Below are positions 1 through 11,738 of a stretch of 64,000 bases of DNA, in pieces (position 1 is the first letter of the stretch; each line of letters starts with the position of its first letter). The position numbers and the translations under genes are program-made. The notes beneath the pieces are model-generated. The model did no database searches. It was not told the origin of the DNA and worked only from the letters and a program-made list of their open reading frames with translations. This DNA is from Mesotaenium endlicherianum. Its lineage: Eukaryota; Streptophyta; Zygnematophyceae; Zygnematales; Mesotaeniaceae. The stretch spans positions 124,445 to 188,444 of the forward strand of contig WELA01001243.1 in assembly GCA_009602735.1 (NCBI GenBank), read 5' to 3'.

Positions 1-28
1 GGGGGGGGGGTGTGGCTGATGTGCGTAC

Positions 29-2731
29 GTGACGGTGAGCGTGAGGCCCATGAGCGTGGCCGACCCTCCCAGCTCCTCCAGGTACAGGAAGAGGAGTGCT
101 CCAGCTGACAGGTCAAGGCTTTCTCCCCCCTCGGGTCTCAGAGTCTTGCGTGGCGGCCTGCTGCAGGCAGGCGTGCCTCTGACCTGCCTGGTGAGGGCTG
201 CAGTAGGAGCCATGGCCAGGCTGCGCCATCACGCATGCCATCATGCACGTGCAGATACTGTGCGTGCAGATAGGAACTTCTATACACACGCGCGCACGCG
301 CACACGCACACGCACGCACACACAAGGGCCCTCATGGGCGCGCACGCGCACCGTCATTGCCTCTGTGGCATGCTCAGAGCAGCTTCAATGCCTACGTTCT
401 CGCCCCCCCCCCCTCAAAAACCTCTGCACTGGATACACATGAAGGCGCTCCACCGTCAGTAACCAGCAGGTTGGGGCACACTCCCGTGCTCACTGCAGCA
501 TCTTGCGTCGCGTGCCCGCACTGCTTGCACGTGAGTGCCGCACGGGTACAGAAGGAAAAGGATATAACCCTCGATGCTGCCCATGGAGTAGCCCATGATG
601 ACGGTGATGGCGAAGAACGACACCACCCTCATGTCCTTCAGCAGGGGCCGCAGCCTTGCCGCCATGTCGCCAGCTGTCACCGCGCCCTTGCCCTCCTGCT
701 TCTTCGGGCAGCTGCTGGCAGGCCCCTCTCTAGGCAGCTGATTCGACACCGCAATGCACGTACTCATCACTGTCCCTCAACGAACCCACCCGAAACCCCC
801 CCCCCCCCCAACCCAGCCACCCAGCCACCCAGTAAAACTATAATAAAATACTGGGAAAGAAGAGAATAGCCCTGCCTGCGAAGCCTCCTCTCCCCACCCT
901 CAGCCAATCAGGCTCTGCCTGAACCACCTGCTTGTATTCCGCAGCAGCGAGCACCAGCGAGCTGCAGTGGCTCAGCTTGCGACGCCATCACGGCTTTCCC
1001 AACGCCAGCTGGCAGGAATCTAGGCGTCGACTGCCAGCCTGTGAGCAACCCGCGGGGGGCAGGACGAGGGCAAAACCGCGCAGGCTCGGGCGCAGTAAAC
1101 ATGCGTGCATGCATGTATCTCTTGTCATGCGGGGTCGTGCAAGCTGGCCGGCAGTGAGGCTCAACGGTGTCTCCATCCAGACCAGTAGTAGTTGTAGAAG
1201 CTCTGAGAGGGGCGCACGTGAGAGGCTTTGGGGCAGAGGGGGAAAGGGGGAAGAGGGTCAGCAGTGGCCATGATGGAACGGGTCTTCAAAGCAGAGTTGT
1301 AGTTAAAAGCTCCGAAAGAATGCCTGTGAGAGGCTGAGGGCCGGAGAGGGGGGGGGCGCAAAACCTGGAAGCCTAACCCTATACCCTAAACCTGTAACTA
1401 AACCCGCCGCAGGGGGCGGGGAGGGAAACGGGGAGTGTCGTCTGTAGCGGCCAAGGAGGGGGCGGGGCGTGGGGAGGAAGCGGGACAGGGACAGGGTTTG
1501 CTCACGGACGGCATGCAGGAAGAAGGCGGAGTAGATGGTGGTGTAGGTGATGAGCAGGCCCGCCAGCACGCTCACCACGCCCCACGACACGGCGCCCCAC
1601 AGCCTCTGCACCCGCCCAACCACGGAAGGACGGACGGACGGAGCACCAGGGCATCCGGGGCGGCTGTGCCGCTGATCAAGCACTGGCGGCACACAGTATA
1701 TTGCGGGCAGACAGGCAGGCCAGGCGGGCAGGCGGGCAGGCAGACAGGCGAGCGGCAGCCCCAGAGTCAGGCAAGAAGGACTTTCCAGTTTTGCCTTGCT
1801 TGTGAGCAACTTCCAGCATGCTTTCAGGGGCCGCATGGCTGACTTCCTCTTCTCGCAGGGCACGAGAAGTGAAGGTGGATCTGCTGAAAGCAGCAGCCTG
1901 GTCTACTCGTGCCCTAGGAAGAGACTGATGAGATGATACGCCGAGGCTGAAGATGTTTGACAGAGCAGAGCAGAGCAGAGCCTGTTGCATGATGCCTCCC
2001 ACTAGAAGCGTGATGCAAATGCCGTGTGAACATGCCTCAGCCGTTCCACCCACCCTCCGGAGCTAGCTGCAGCAGCAGGCTTACATTTTGTCCCCGCGCT
2101 GGTACTCGCCGTCAACTCTACGCATGGCATGCAGGCAGGGACAGCTGGCAAAAAGAAATGTCCTCGATTGAGGTGAGGGTGGTGAGCCCATTTCAGGTCT
2201 GGGTGCATGCACGGACATAGGGTGATCAACCTGCTTGCCATACTCTGCCTTGTCGGGAAGCGCCTGCATGGTGCTCACGTCCACAATGGAGGTGCAGGGC
2301 GAGGCGCAGCCATGCGCAAGGGCAGCTGTGACAAAGAAGAGCCAGAAGCTGCCCTCGAGCCCCAGGAGGAGCCGCCAGGCCATGGCTAGGGTCAGGGAGA
2401 CCAGGAGGACCGAGATGGGCTGCCCCGTGAAATCTACTATCATTCCCCACAGGGGGTTCGTAAGGGTGCTCATGATTGGGCGCAGGGCCATCAGGAGGCC
2501 CACTAGCCCCTCCTTAACCCCAGCTCGCCTGTAGTAGACCGGCAAGAATGGCTCTATGGAGGCATGAGCTGCAAAGTACGTAAAATACCAAGCCTTGAAA
2601 GGTAGGAGCTCCCGGGACGTGGGCGGGAGAAACGCGGAATCCGTGCCTGAAGTACAAGGGCTTGCTGAGGAATCCTGATCACCCTCCAAACGTTCTGAAA
2701 ATTCGTCTTTATTGGGGCTTTCTAGATCCAT
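29..2731 (-). CDS. MFSD6-like major facilitator superfamily transporter, 5' part (continues left of the window)
   Basis: Multi-exon host gene read right to left. Exon 1 (2731-2231) begins with ATG, encodes 167 codons and ends CAG before GTTGAT. Its hydrophilic N-terminus (about 45 residues) is followed by helices containing FLPVYYRRAGVKEGLVG, NPLWGMIVDFTG and a loop ending KAEYGKQ. Exon 2 (about 1605-1506) continues in phase with RLWGAVSWGV and a helix. Exon 3 (about 727 or 737-569) holds LRPLLKDMRVVSFFAITVIM and ends SIEG. Exon 4 (98-29) gives ALLFLYLEELGGSATLMG. The YGKQ-RLWG junction and FLYLEELGGS are typical of MFS_1-like (MFSD6 / nucleoside:proton symporter-like) proteins, which are multi-pass transporters; the substrate is unknown. 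Splice sites are GT-AG. An extra small exon between exons 2 and 3 is possible. The start codon is the first ATG of the open frame. Family confidence is good; exon 3's left border is inferred from phase. Confidence 0.78.
285..332. repeat. CA/CG-rich simple repeat in an MFS intron
   Basis: Alternating CA, CG and CGCA units form a short purine-pyrimidine microsatellite between transporter exons 3 and 4. No coding role is seen. Confidence 0.7.
1372..1406. repeat. degenerate interstitial telomere-like repeat
   Basis: About five imperfect units related to CCCTAAA lie in an intron of the transporter gene. Plant-type telomeric repeats are CCCTAAA/TTTAGGG. The run is too short and irregular to be a chromosome end and may be a repair scar. 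Confidence 0.4.
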
Positions 2732-3476
2732 CGCCAGGAACTGTGTGAAAGGAATCTAAGGGGGCATCTGCAATAGTTCCTGACAACTTGCACCTTATTG
2801 AAAGGTCTGAGTAAACCTTGGGTCCTTGTTCGTATTGCTCAAGCTCTTAGAACGATGGTGTTTTAGTGGACAGGGCACCTCTGTGTCCACTTCACTCACA
2901 ATGTCAGCCAAAAAGTGCACATGATCCGGAGTGACTCGAGCAATAATCTATCGACTCTGGATCGGCTCGAAGCCTCAGGTCTGGTCACGGCATGCATACA
3001 GGGTTCCTCTTCGGTTTTACTCCGTTGCACTGTGCCCAATATGTCGGGCATGGTCGGGCATTGTGCAAAGTTCCCGCCAATGTTAACATCGATTCAATGC
3101 GGTTGCATCTGATCGGCAATCGACAATGTGGTCTGGTACCGCTAAAGCATGCTGAAGCGTATGAAACGGAAATGTAGCACGCGATCGGTTCATGAAACGC
3201 CACACGGCCTGACAGCAGGGCCCCTCTCAGCTTTCAGGCGCTTGCAGGCAGCTTGCATGCAGGTCAGTTGCAAGTGCTTGCAGGCACTTCCAGGCATTGC
3301 AGGGCACTGCAGGGCATCGCAGGACATTTTGCTCCAGAAAGGCACCGGTGAGACCGGTGAGGACCAATGATGCATGTACATATACTACAGAGCACTACAG
3401 AGAAGCCAGATGACGCGAATATAAGTTTCTTATCTGGTATCGCTTGGGCTAAGGCTCAAGGTATACCCACATTCTG
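2732..3476. promoter_or_regulatory. divergent intergenic region between the MFS gene and the DUF3082-like gene
   Basis: About 745 bases separate the ATG of the minus-strand transporter from the first ATG of the plus-strand plastid protein, so both promoters must lie here or in unseen 5' exons. No clear TATA box is seen. At about 3228-3330 there is a run of degenerate 10-16 base units built on GCAGG, TTGCAGGCA and CATTGCAGG. No ORF here looks like a gene. Confidence 0.45.
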
Positions 3477-5571
3477 ATGTCCTTGTCCATCGCGTGTGCA
3501 TGGTCAAGGATGGCAGTTTGTGCATTAGCATATATCACAACTCCCTCCAGCATATGTCCATGTAGTGTGCGCTCGCATTGGCATCCTGTTGTCGCTTCAT
3601 CTTCATCCTGCCCCGGTCGATCATTGATAGGAAGTGCCAACTTCACAGGTTTCCAGTTACGGATTAATAAACGTGTTGATTTTTCAACCGTAGTTCGTCC
3701 TTTAACCCACCTAAAGCGCTCATTCAAGGTCAGCGCTAAGCTTGATGATTACGACTACACGTTAGATGGCCCTCTTGATCCCATCATTCCGAAATTCAGA
3801 AAAGACGCGATCGGAAATCCTTCTGATACTCCCGTGACAGTCCCTAAGTCCAGTGGCAAGAATGGGCTCAAGATTGGCCGCAAGATGGGCAAGAAGTTTA
3901 AGCGAGCCACTCCTTTACAAGTACGGGATAATCGTAACCTTATGTGGCCCTTGAATGGATGGCTTGAACATGCTTCTACATATTTTGCCCTAAGTTGAGA
4001 AGTTCAAGACAAAACAAGTGGACAGATTGTTGTCAGTATTAGTCACCATTCCGATTGAGAGTTACTGCTCAGTTGAGTGCGACGCAGAAGAGTGTTGCTA
4101 CATCTGTTGATGCTGCTGCCTTTTGCACTTCAACGATTGCTTGTATTGCCCGTCTTTTTTTTCTTGTACATGCTAGTGGCTGTGTTTTACCAGGAATAAG
4201 TCTTTGTACAAATATTGCAGCATGTAACAATTAATCCCTTGTCTCCACCTCTGCAACCCAAATCCAGGACTACCCCATGCTACTATTGCTCTGTTCAGTA
4301 GAGCTCTGAATATCACCATACTCACGGGAAATGGCATTTCATAGCTTGGTTCCAATCTCTGAAGCGGCCACGCCCATTGAGAGCTGTACAGTCGGCAGTG
4401 ACAACCTCCCTGGCTATCAAGGTCCATCTCAGACTGGAGTCTTTCACCTATTTCTGTGATGGGGAAATGACAAAGCAAATTGTGGTCTGGTCAGGCACTA
4501 CTGGGGTCTGGCACGGCTGGCCTAAGCGCGTGGGGACTGTACAATGCTGTCACTCACATCGCCTCCTTCCTAAGCGAACACCCTCCCGTTCGTCAGGCGC
4601 CTGGGGACTTGAATGCCCGAGCCAACGAGCTCATCCTCACCATGGTGAGCTGCCTGGCTTGTAGCTGATACCAATTCTTGGTGTACCTTTGCTATACCTT
4701 TGCTGTACCTCTGCTGGACCTGTGCTTACCTCTGCTCCAAATGACCTATTCATCGTGTCACTACGTCTGCTGCCTTAGAATTGATATTTGGGTCCGGGGG
4801 CCTATACTTGATGAACCTTGATTTTTCTTACGTGAAGAGTTGTGGATATTGATCCTCATTGTAGGCATGCGCACATGATGCTTTGCGACCCCCTGTTGCT
4901 GAGAGAAGCAAGCTGAGGGCATGCACACACGTGCACAGGAGGGAGAAAGGATGGAGGTGGGGGGGGGGTAATAGCATGCGTGCATTGTTCTTTGAAACAG
5001 CAGTGAGGTTTGAAGCAACGTGATCTCTTATCCTATCGTCGTTAAAGTGGCCATACAAATTTAGCACCTTTTGTGTGGTGATGACCTCTAAAGTGTTGTT
5101 GAAGAGGAAATGTTGTGTACCAATTTTGGATAACTCACTCGCGCACTGATGGCTCATGTTGAAGGTCTGAAATACGATGGACTGCTAGGTGAACATTGAG
5201 CAGGACCATCAGATGAAGTGATGAGCAGGTCCCCCATGCTTGATTTTCCATTATGAGCGAGCGTGCGTGCGTGTGTGCAGGTTTTGACAGAGTACACTGT
5301 GNTACATGTAGTAGGGGTCCTTAGTTGAACATAGAATTATGTCATTGCATGGATTCCATGTGTCTTCACTGGTGTCACACAAAACCAGGAACTTGCTTGG
5401 ATGATATCTCATGGTGGGTTCGATGCCCGCGTACCACCTTCCTCTGCATTGTGCCTGCAGGTCACAACCTTTGGAGCTTTTGGAGTGGGTGTCTTTGGAA
5501 TTGCTGCAGTTGGCCTTCTCCTCTTGGCGATTCAGAATGCCACGGCAGACATCGCCGACTCCAAGCGCTAG
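3477..5571 (+). CDS. DUF3082-like plastid membrane protein, three exons
   Basis: Three exons join in phase 0 with GT-AG introns: 3477-3920, 4495-4644 and 5461-5571 (TAG). The product is about 234 residues. Residues 1 to about 85 are Ser/Cys/Arg-rich with few acidic residues, as in a chloroplast transit peptide. A hydrophilic Lys-rich stretch follows (GKNGLKIGRKMGKKFKRATP). The last 86 residues hold two hydrophobic helices, ALLGSGTAGLSAWGLYNAV and FGAFGVGVFGIAAVGLLLL, linked by a polar loop and ending AIQNATADIADSKR. Helix, RxN-rich loop, and FG..GLLLLAIQ is the pattern of the DUF3082 family of cyanobacteria and plastids, whose function is unknown. A second Met at codon 12 could be the true start. 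The family call comes from recalled motif pattern, not a search. TGTAA motifs near 6061-6130 could be 3'-end signals. Confidence 0.62.
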
Positions 5572-8500
5572 AGGTTGACCCGAATCTCGCTACTTCACCG
5601 TACCCGACCGGAGCTCATCCTGCGGGCGGCAGATGTGTGTACGTCCACACGCATGAAAATAAGGGACTGAATGCTGTCAGTGGTGTTAGGAGTAGCTCCC
5701 CACAGGTGTCAGCCTGTGTCAGCCTGAAACATGCTGGACAGGCTGAGTTGTTTTGCTTGCTTGTGCATTCAAGCTTTCTTGTCTTAGATAGCGTACCTGC
5801 AGTCAGGTCTCACCCTGTAGTGCGGTTGGTCCTAAATACACCTTGGGATTTGTGTTGTGTATGGTAAGCATACACTATTCATTGCGTGGCAAGTGAAGGC
5901 TTCTCATGTGATGAGCCACTCTCTACTCGTGTCATCCTTCATTAGTTTGTCAAGGGGCTAGTGGGAGGGTCTTCTTTGTGGGTGGAGGATTTCACTGTTC
6001 ATTTGTATGTGGGTTGGAGGCTACTCGCACGTGTCATTTGTCACGCATGATCACGTGCCTTGGTGTAATTCGTATTGAGGTGTAATGGTGGTGCTTTTTC
6101 ACTAATAGTTGCTGGATTGATAGATTTTTTGTAAGTGGTGTACCTTGTCTTTGCTGACGTGTAAGCTGAATGACATTCCGCCATTAAATAGAATAATCCT
6201 GGCGTCAGAGGTCTTTCTTGTCCTTGTTCAGGTGGCCAGCACCATGGTCTTCATGTAGCTTGAGAGACAGCTTATTGTCCTATTATTTTGAAGGACTCAT
6301 CAGTTGCTGTGGACGAGCCCCCCAAACTGGTGGTCCCATGGAGGTGGCTGTCGGATCACGCACGTTACAGCCCTGGTGCTACTATCTGGACGCCAATCCT
6401 TTGAGCAGCTAGCGCCACCTGGCAACAGGGTGGTTCCATATGGCAGCACTACAGCTCTGGGGAGAGGTAAAAGATGACCTGTTTAGAACCGCCAAGGGCC
6501 ATAATGGAGACAGTCTGCTGCTGCAGGCAGTGGCAGCGGTAGCGGTCGCAGCACCGCAATGTACTGCAGACAAGGAGGTAGGAGACCTTGGTAGTGGTAC
6601 TTTATTATTTGTGAACAAAGGAGCCCTCAATGTTGGGCAGGGCAGCTGCAGCAGGAGCTCACAGCTGCAGCCAAGTCTGGCATTATAAGACGTGCCTGTG
6701 TTTGCCTGTGGTCCTGCAACGGCAACTACAAGTAAGCATCTACAAGTGGCTGTGCACGGGCAGCCTTAAGTAAGTCAGCTAGAATGTCATTTATAACATT
6801 TGCTTTGACCTCAATGCAGCCAAGAGTATTTAGGAAACGTGGCAAAGGCAAATAAAACACTGAATCTAAATTGCCTCAAGTAATTAACTCCAAGAAGACA
6901 ATGGGTATGCCATAATGTTTAGGTAACTTCATTTTTTGAAAATAAGCTATTTCTACAGGAAGCTCATTGCTGAGATTATTTTTTGACAAAGGCTCTAAAT
7001 CTGGTACTTGTCACGTGGAGTGGAAGGGCTCATAAATTATAGTCACAATGTGAAGTGAAGATTGTAGGAAGATTGTAGAATAGAAACCTCCTCCAAGGAG
7101 GGCTGGTTGTTCATATGAAAGGGACCAACCAATGTGACACACTCATGGTTTGACATCAACTTAGTTGCATGTAACTTGCACATATAAGTTCCATGTTCAA
7201 CGGAGTCTTGTGAGTTGTGCTCACGTACTTATACTTCACCACTTGGTTGTCCTTTTTCCAGCAGTACCAGTCCAAGTATCAAGATCGTCTATGAATCTGG
7301 TTTCAGAAGCGAGGTTCTTGTCCTCGTCCAATTCCAACAGCTGCTCTTACCTCCAAGGGTTGGATGGCAAGTCCACAATCTCTTGTGACTGCTCTTCAAC
7401 TGCAACTTCACATCTTCAACGCGAGGTCCACTGGGGCTGGTACTCCTTACCACTTCTCAATCGCATTAAATTTTCAGTTTGAAACATCTTGAGTTCCTCA
7501 TCCAAGAATACTCAAATTTCTTCACAAGAGTTCTCTCAACTCTTTAACTTCAGCTGTAGGCTTCTTTGGGTAGCTTCAGCTCTTCACCAGAACCTCAATC
7601 CTTGTCTTCACAAGAGCGCGTAAGCTTATGTTTTTACAAAAGCAGTGCTCATTGTTTTCAACTGGTAAGCTTCTTATAGGCAGCTCCCATTCAGTAACTG
7701 TCACCTATTCTTGCCCAACTTGGCTTACAACGATCACAGCAATTTAGAATTACAAATAATCACACCAACAAATATGCAAGGCAACCAAAGCTTCCATAGT
7801 TCAGGGAGACGCCTTTGTGGCTACCTTTTGCTCTTTCGAGATTCACAAAAGATCTTCAAAACTTTTAATGCTTTTGATCCACCCTACTCTTAGCTGCCGG
7901 TCAACACCTGACCATGCCAAATATGGAGCTTCTTCACATTTACATTCAATGCTTTCAAGTGTTGGTAGCACGCAAACACTTTGTGTACTGCTAGTGTGAC
8001 TTTTGAAAATTTAAGGGAAGACACAAAAACCTCACCTTTGATTGGGCAAAGTCCTCTCCATCCCTAGCATTTCTTAAGCTTCCAAGAACCTTCTCAATTT
8101 TTCTTCCTAGAGCCTAGCAATCTGCCACCAATCTCTCAACTGTGAAAAGAGCGAAGTCCACCTTAGTTGGAAAACTCTAGCACCTTCCAATAACTGCTTG
8201 GAGCTTCTAACAATCAATGTGCACTTAGGCGCAACCTTAAATAACCTGCAATTGTCGTAGTTCAGTCGCCCAAAACATTCGTACTGACAAGCTTGAGTGC
8301 ACGTTAGTTTACCTGCGTTGTCAACCTGCTTCAAGCATTAACCCGCACGCGCAGCGGCAACCTTAAAACCTGCCAATCGCAACAATCCTGTTGACTTCTC
8401 AATCGCCTACCGAGGAGTCTGCTACAACATCAAAGCACACGGATGCACGGCAATAAAAGAGACCGCTGGCAAAATATCACTCACAATGTCAAGTCATTTA

Positions 8501-8664
8501 CACCGCAAATAAGCTTTCCTTCAAACATCAACAAAACTTACAAGATGTGTGTAATCGTGTGAATCATGTCAACACATCTTCTCTGACACGTACTCATCGT
8601 CCGTCGTACACACGTACACTTGAAAACTCTATAAAGGAAATTATGTTTTTACTTTTCTTAGGCT
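5572..8664. other. region without a recognisable gene
   Basis: About 3.1 kb, GC-poorer than the neighbouring genes, especially after 6700. Scattered open frames (for example near 6440-6688 and 7165-7482) show no family motif, and their composition suggests chance. From about 7100 to 8500 the sequence is rich in CTTCAC/CTTCAA and may be an old non-coding repeat, but no partner copy in this window was convincing. 5' exons of the host gene at 25 kb could lie here and would not be recognisable. Confidence 0.4.
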
Positions 8665-8665
8665 T

Positions 8666-8913
8666 GTCGTGCATTAGGGGGTCGAGTGCGCATCATCGGC
8701 ATAAGCAATACACGATAGGCAAGCAGCCTTTGCTGCAATGGAAGCGAAAATACATGTGGCCTTAAAGCCAAAAAGGTGTCGTGCGGTAGGAGATCGAGGG
8801 CGTATCATCGACACAAGCAATGCATAATAAGCAAGCAGGCTTTGCTGCAATGAAGTCTATAGTACATGTGGCTTTATAGCCAAAAGGGCAGTCAAGCGAC
8901 AGATGTTTTAATT
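8666..8913 (+). repeat. two tandem units of a ~112-137 base repeat
   Basis: Two head-to-tail units begin GTCGTGC at about 8667 and 8777. Each contains AAGCAAGCAGGCTTTGCTG-type and CATGTGGC-type blocks and ends near AAAGCCAAAAAGG. The second unit extends to TTTTAATT and recurs almost unchanged at 9921-10058, on the other side of the left LTR of element E. The function is unknown. Confidence 0.65.
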
Positions 8914-8915
8914 AA

Positions 8916-9918
8916 GGAGTGTGTACTCTCCAGAGTGAGCACCTCAAGATTGTAATCTGGTAGGAAAACAACTAATGAAGTCTGGCCCAAAAGATCACTG
9001 GCACATCATGGTTTTCAAGAGTAGTCATACGGCAGGGTTTAAGCTGGGACTTTGCTCACCACTTGTAAAGTTTTTCAAGTGACTAGAAGCCGGAAGGGCT
9101 TGCTCTTCACAAGAGAAAAACTAAGTGGTCCTGAAAACACAAGAGTCAAAAGTGTAAGCTTTACTGATAACTCCGTGACTTACAACTAGCAAAATGGGAC
9201 TTTTAAAAAGATGTCTCTCTAGGGACATCTCTAGTACTTATACTCTTGGAAACTTGGCGTCGTATGCGGCGGATCCAATGCATGTAGTCACTCTAGGAGG
9301 CTCTCCTGTGTCCACTAATGTGTACAAGGAATGTACTAGCACTCCTATAGGCTAAGCATAACTCAAACCAATCAAAGCAAAGCACGTAGAATATGCTATG
9401 TGTCTCTCATTGGTGGAGCTTACCTCGGGTGATGCTACCTAAATAGCGCCTCAAAAGTGAATCTGGAACTTGAGGAAGCTTCCTCTAGGAGTAGGTGATG
9501 CAGTCACCAAGTTATAGCCTCAATGATGCACTTATACTATGGAAATGCAGGATTTATGTAGGCTAAGGGGCTCGCGGAGTTGTGCGCACGAAGATAAGGG
9601 TCCTTGCGGTCACGAATGGCCAACAATGTCACCTTTGGGTACATTGAGTCACAAGTTGGCCATTGGGTGTGATTCCGCTAGGGGCCAAAAGGGGTGCGGA
9701 CTAGATCGCGCCTATCTCGCTCGATACTTAACCAAATGACGCGAAACCGGTGCCATTCGGAATATGCTTCCACGCGCTACACTTTGGTGACTTGGCAAAT
9801 TAGAAAAGGTCAACATATGGATGCAAAAGATCAATGCAAAGTCGGTCTTCCTAGGTTGATGGTTCACACATATGGAGCTCGATTTTGTATGTCAACCTCG
9901 ACTCAATAAATCATGACA
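8916..9918 (-). repeat. element E left (3') LTR
   Basis: About 1003 bases, ending CATGACA on the plus strand, so the sense strand begins TGTCATGA. It is homologous along its whole length to 23961-24967 and to the inverted copy at 14038-15040. A 137-base repeat flanks it on both sides. Confidence 0.8.
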
Positions 9919-9920
9919 GC

Positions 9921-10058
9921 TGTCGTGCGGTAGGGGATCGAGGGCGTATTATCGACACAAGCAATGCATGATAAGCAAGCAGGCTTTGCTGTAATGAAGT
10001 CTATTGTACATGTGGCTTTATAGCCAAAAAGGCAGTCAAGCGACAAATGTTTTAATTC
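9921..10058 (+). repeat. third copy of the 137-base repeat unit, inside element E
   Basis: Nearly identical to 8777-8913, from GTCGTGCGGTAGG to TTTTAATT. Its position between the integrase/PHD region and the LTR suggests that the unit belongs to the element's 3' end, or that an array was split by recombination. Confidence 0.65.
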
Positions 10059-10109
10059 CCTCCCTAGCTCTCAACCACCAGCTGATGGGCTGTGATCGCT
10101 GCCTAAAGC

Positions 10110-10265
10110 TAAAGCAGTACAGTCACTACAGAACCAGTCTTCAGCTGGCATGCGGGCCAGCGGCGGGTCCAGGCAGCCGATGTGGAGCCCGAGGTTGCAG
10201 CTGTTGCAGAACAGCATCTTGGCGTCTTGGCCGAGGCTGTGGCAGATCTAGCACGCCCAGTCCTT
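10110..10265 (-). other. PHD-finger domain at the integrase tail of element E
   Basis: The minus-strand reading shows a full Cys4-His-Cys3 zinc pattern: a C-x2-C pair (with ICHSLGQDAKM), then FCNSCNLGLHIGC, LDPPL, and DWFCSDC. The Trp two residues before the seventh Cys and the DPPL turn are classical PHD hallmarks. PHD fingers generally bind histone H3 tails, often reading K4 methylation state. It lies just downstream of the integrase C-terminal region, where chromoviruses carry a chromodomain, so a role in choosing chromatin targets is a fair inference. The coding region is not whole. Confidence 0.68.
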
Positions 10266-10325
10266 GGGCGGCCGCACGTCGCGGGGACAAACCTGCATGT
10301 CAAGGTTAGGAAGGTGGCATAGTCC

Positions 10326-11525
10326 TCAGTTCTTTGTGTGGTCCTTGTGAAGACGACCATCTGCGCCTTCCCGCTCCAGGAGTCCTGACGCCAAGACACG
10401 CCTGACGCGTAGGATGACGGGCAAGCTGCTGGTGTTGAGGGTGTTCTTCGTCTGGCGTTGCAGGTACACGAAGTCACATGCGGAAAATTGCAACACCCGT
10501 GGACGATAGGCTCCTCCACGAGTCATGGCATACCTCAGTATGTCGCGGTGCTGAGCAATGCTGAGGTTGTCCATGCCTATGGGCATCAGGCGCTGAAAGA
10601 GTTGTGCACGCAGCCCGATAAAAGCGCTCCACGTCTCGGGACTGTCCAAGTTCAAGATGTTCTCGGCCACGGTCCTGGCTGCTGCTGGCAGGACTGACTG
10701 TTGGCCGTAGAGAAGGAAGTAGGGAGAATGCAAGGCCAGGGAGGTCTGCTTACTAAACCTGTACCCCATAGCCAACCGTGGGAGGGCGTCGTCCCAATGG
10801 GTGCTGTCGTGGGCCAGGCAGTACTTCCACAGCCCAAGCTTGACGGTCTGCACCATGCGCTCTGCAAGGCCGTCAGCCTGGGGATGGTCGCGGGAGGTTG
10901 TGCGGTGGTCAATCATCAAACGCTCCAGCAGCTTTTGAAAGCTGCCCTAGAACTCCTTGCCCTGGTCGGTCAGGTCCTCAGCGCAGCCGCCAAAGCGGCT
11001 AAGGACAAGAAAAGCCTAAGCAATCCCCTCACTGGCCTTGCTGGGCAAAGGCACAAGCTCGATCCACTTGGACATGTGCTCAATCATCACCAAGACGTAG
11101 AGGTTGCCTCGGCGAGACTTGGGAAGCTCCCCAGCCAAGTCGAGCGACCACCTGTAGAACAGCCCCTGAATAGGGAGAGGGATGAGAGCGACGGTGCGGA
11201 CTGTGAAGCTCGAGCGCACCCGGTCGCAAAGAGTGCAGCGGCTGACGAAGTCGGCGACGACCTTAGTTATGCCGTACCACCAGTACTCGGCCTGGAGGAG
11301 GTTGAGAGTGCGCTTAACACCGAAGTGTCCAAGCGTCTCGTGCACACGTCGCACCAGCTGGCTGCGTATAGCACGCTCAAGTACCACCAGGACGGAGCCG
11401 TCCGCCATCACTCGCCGCATGCGCCCCTCCATGAAGACAAAGTCCCGGTTGCGCTTGAGGACGCGGTCGCGCTCGCGAGCACTGATGCTTGGGGCCAACT
11501 CCTTGGCCGTGACGTACTGCAGCAT
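10326..11525 (-). pseudogene. element E integrase region
   Basis: Two blocks fit a Ty3-type integrase. Block 1 (11525-11016) has the zinc-binding pattern HETLGHFG...CTLCDRV, then RWSLDLAGELPKS with the first catalytic Asp. Block 2 (10919-10326) has HPQADGLAERMVQTVK and a C-terminal part with WDDALPRLAMGYR. An RNase H tail and linker lie to the right, and a PHD finger follows to the left. Broken fossil. Confidence 0.72.
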
Positions 11526-11738
11526 TGGGGCGTTGTCCTACACGTCCTCGGGCCCGCGCTGCCAGCTGTCCTGCTCCTCAGCTCCGGCCAGTGCCAGTCG
11601 CCGAGTGGTGATGGTCACCATATCTAGGCTGGTGAACCCTGCGGGTCGCACATCGCCGTCAACGGTGAAGGCCAGGAACGCCGCCGCATGCCAGGCAGCT
11701 GGCTCATTCTCATCGTGGCGGGCTACTGTGAGGTCCCT

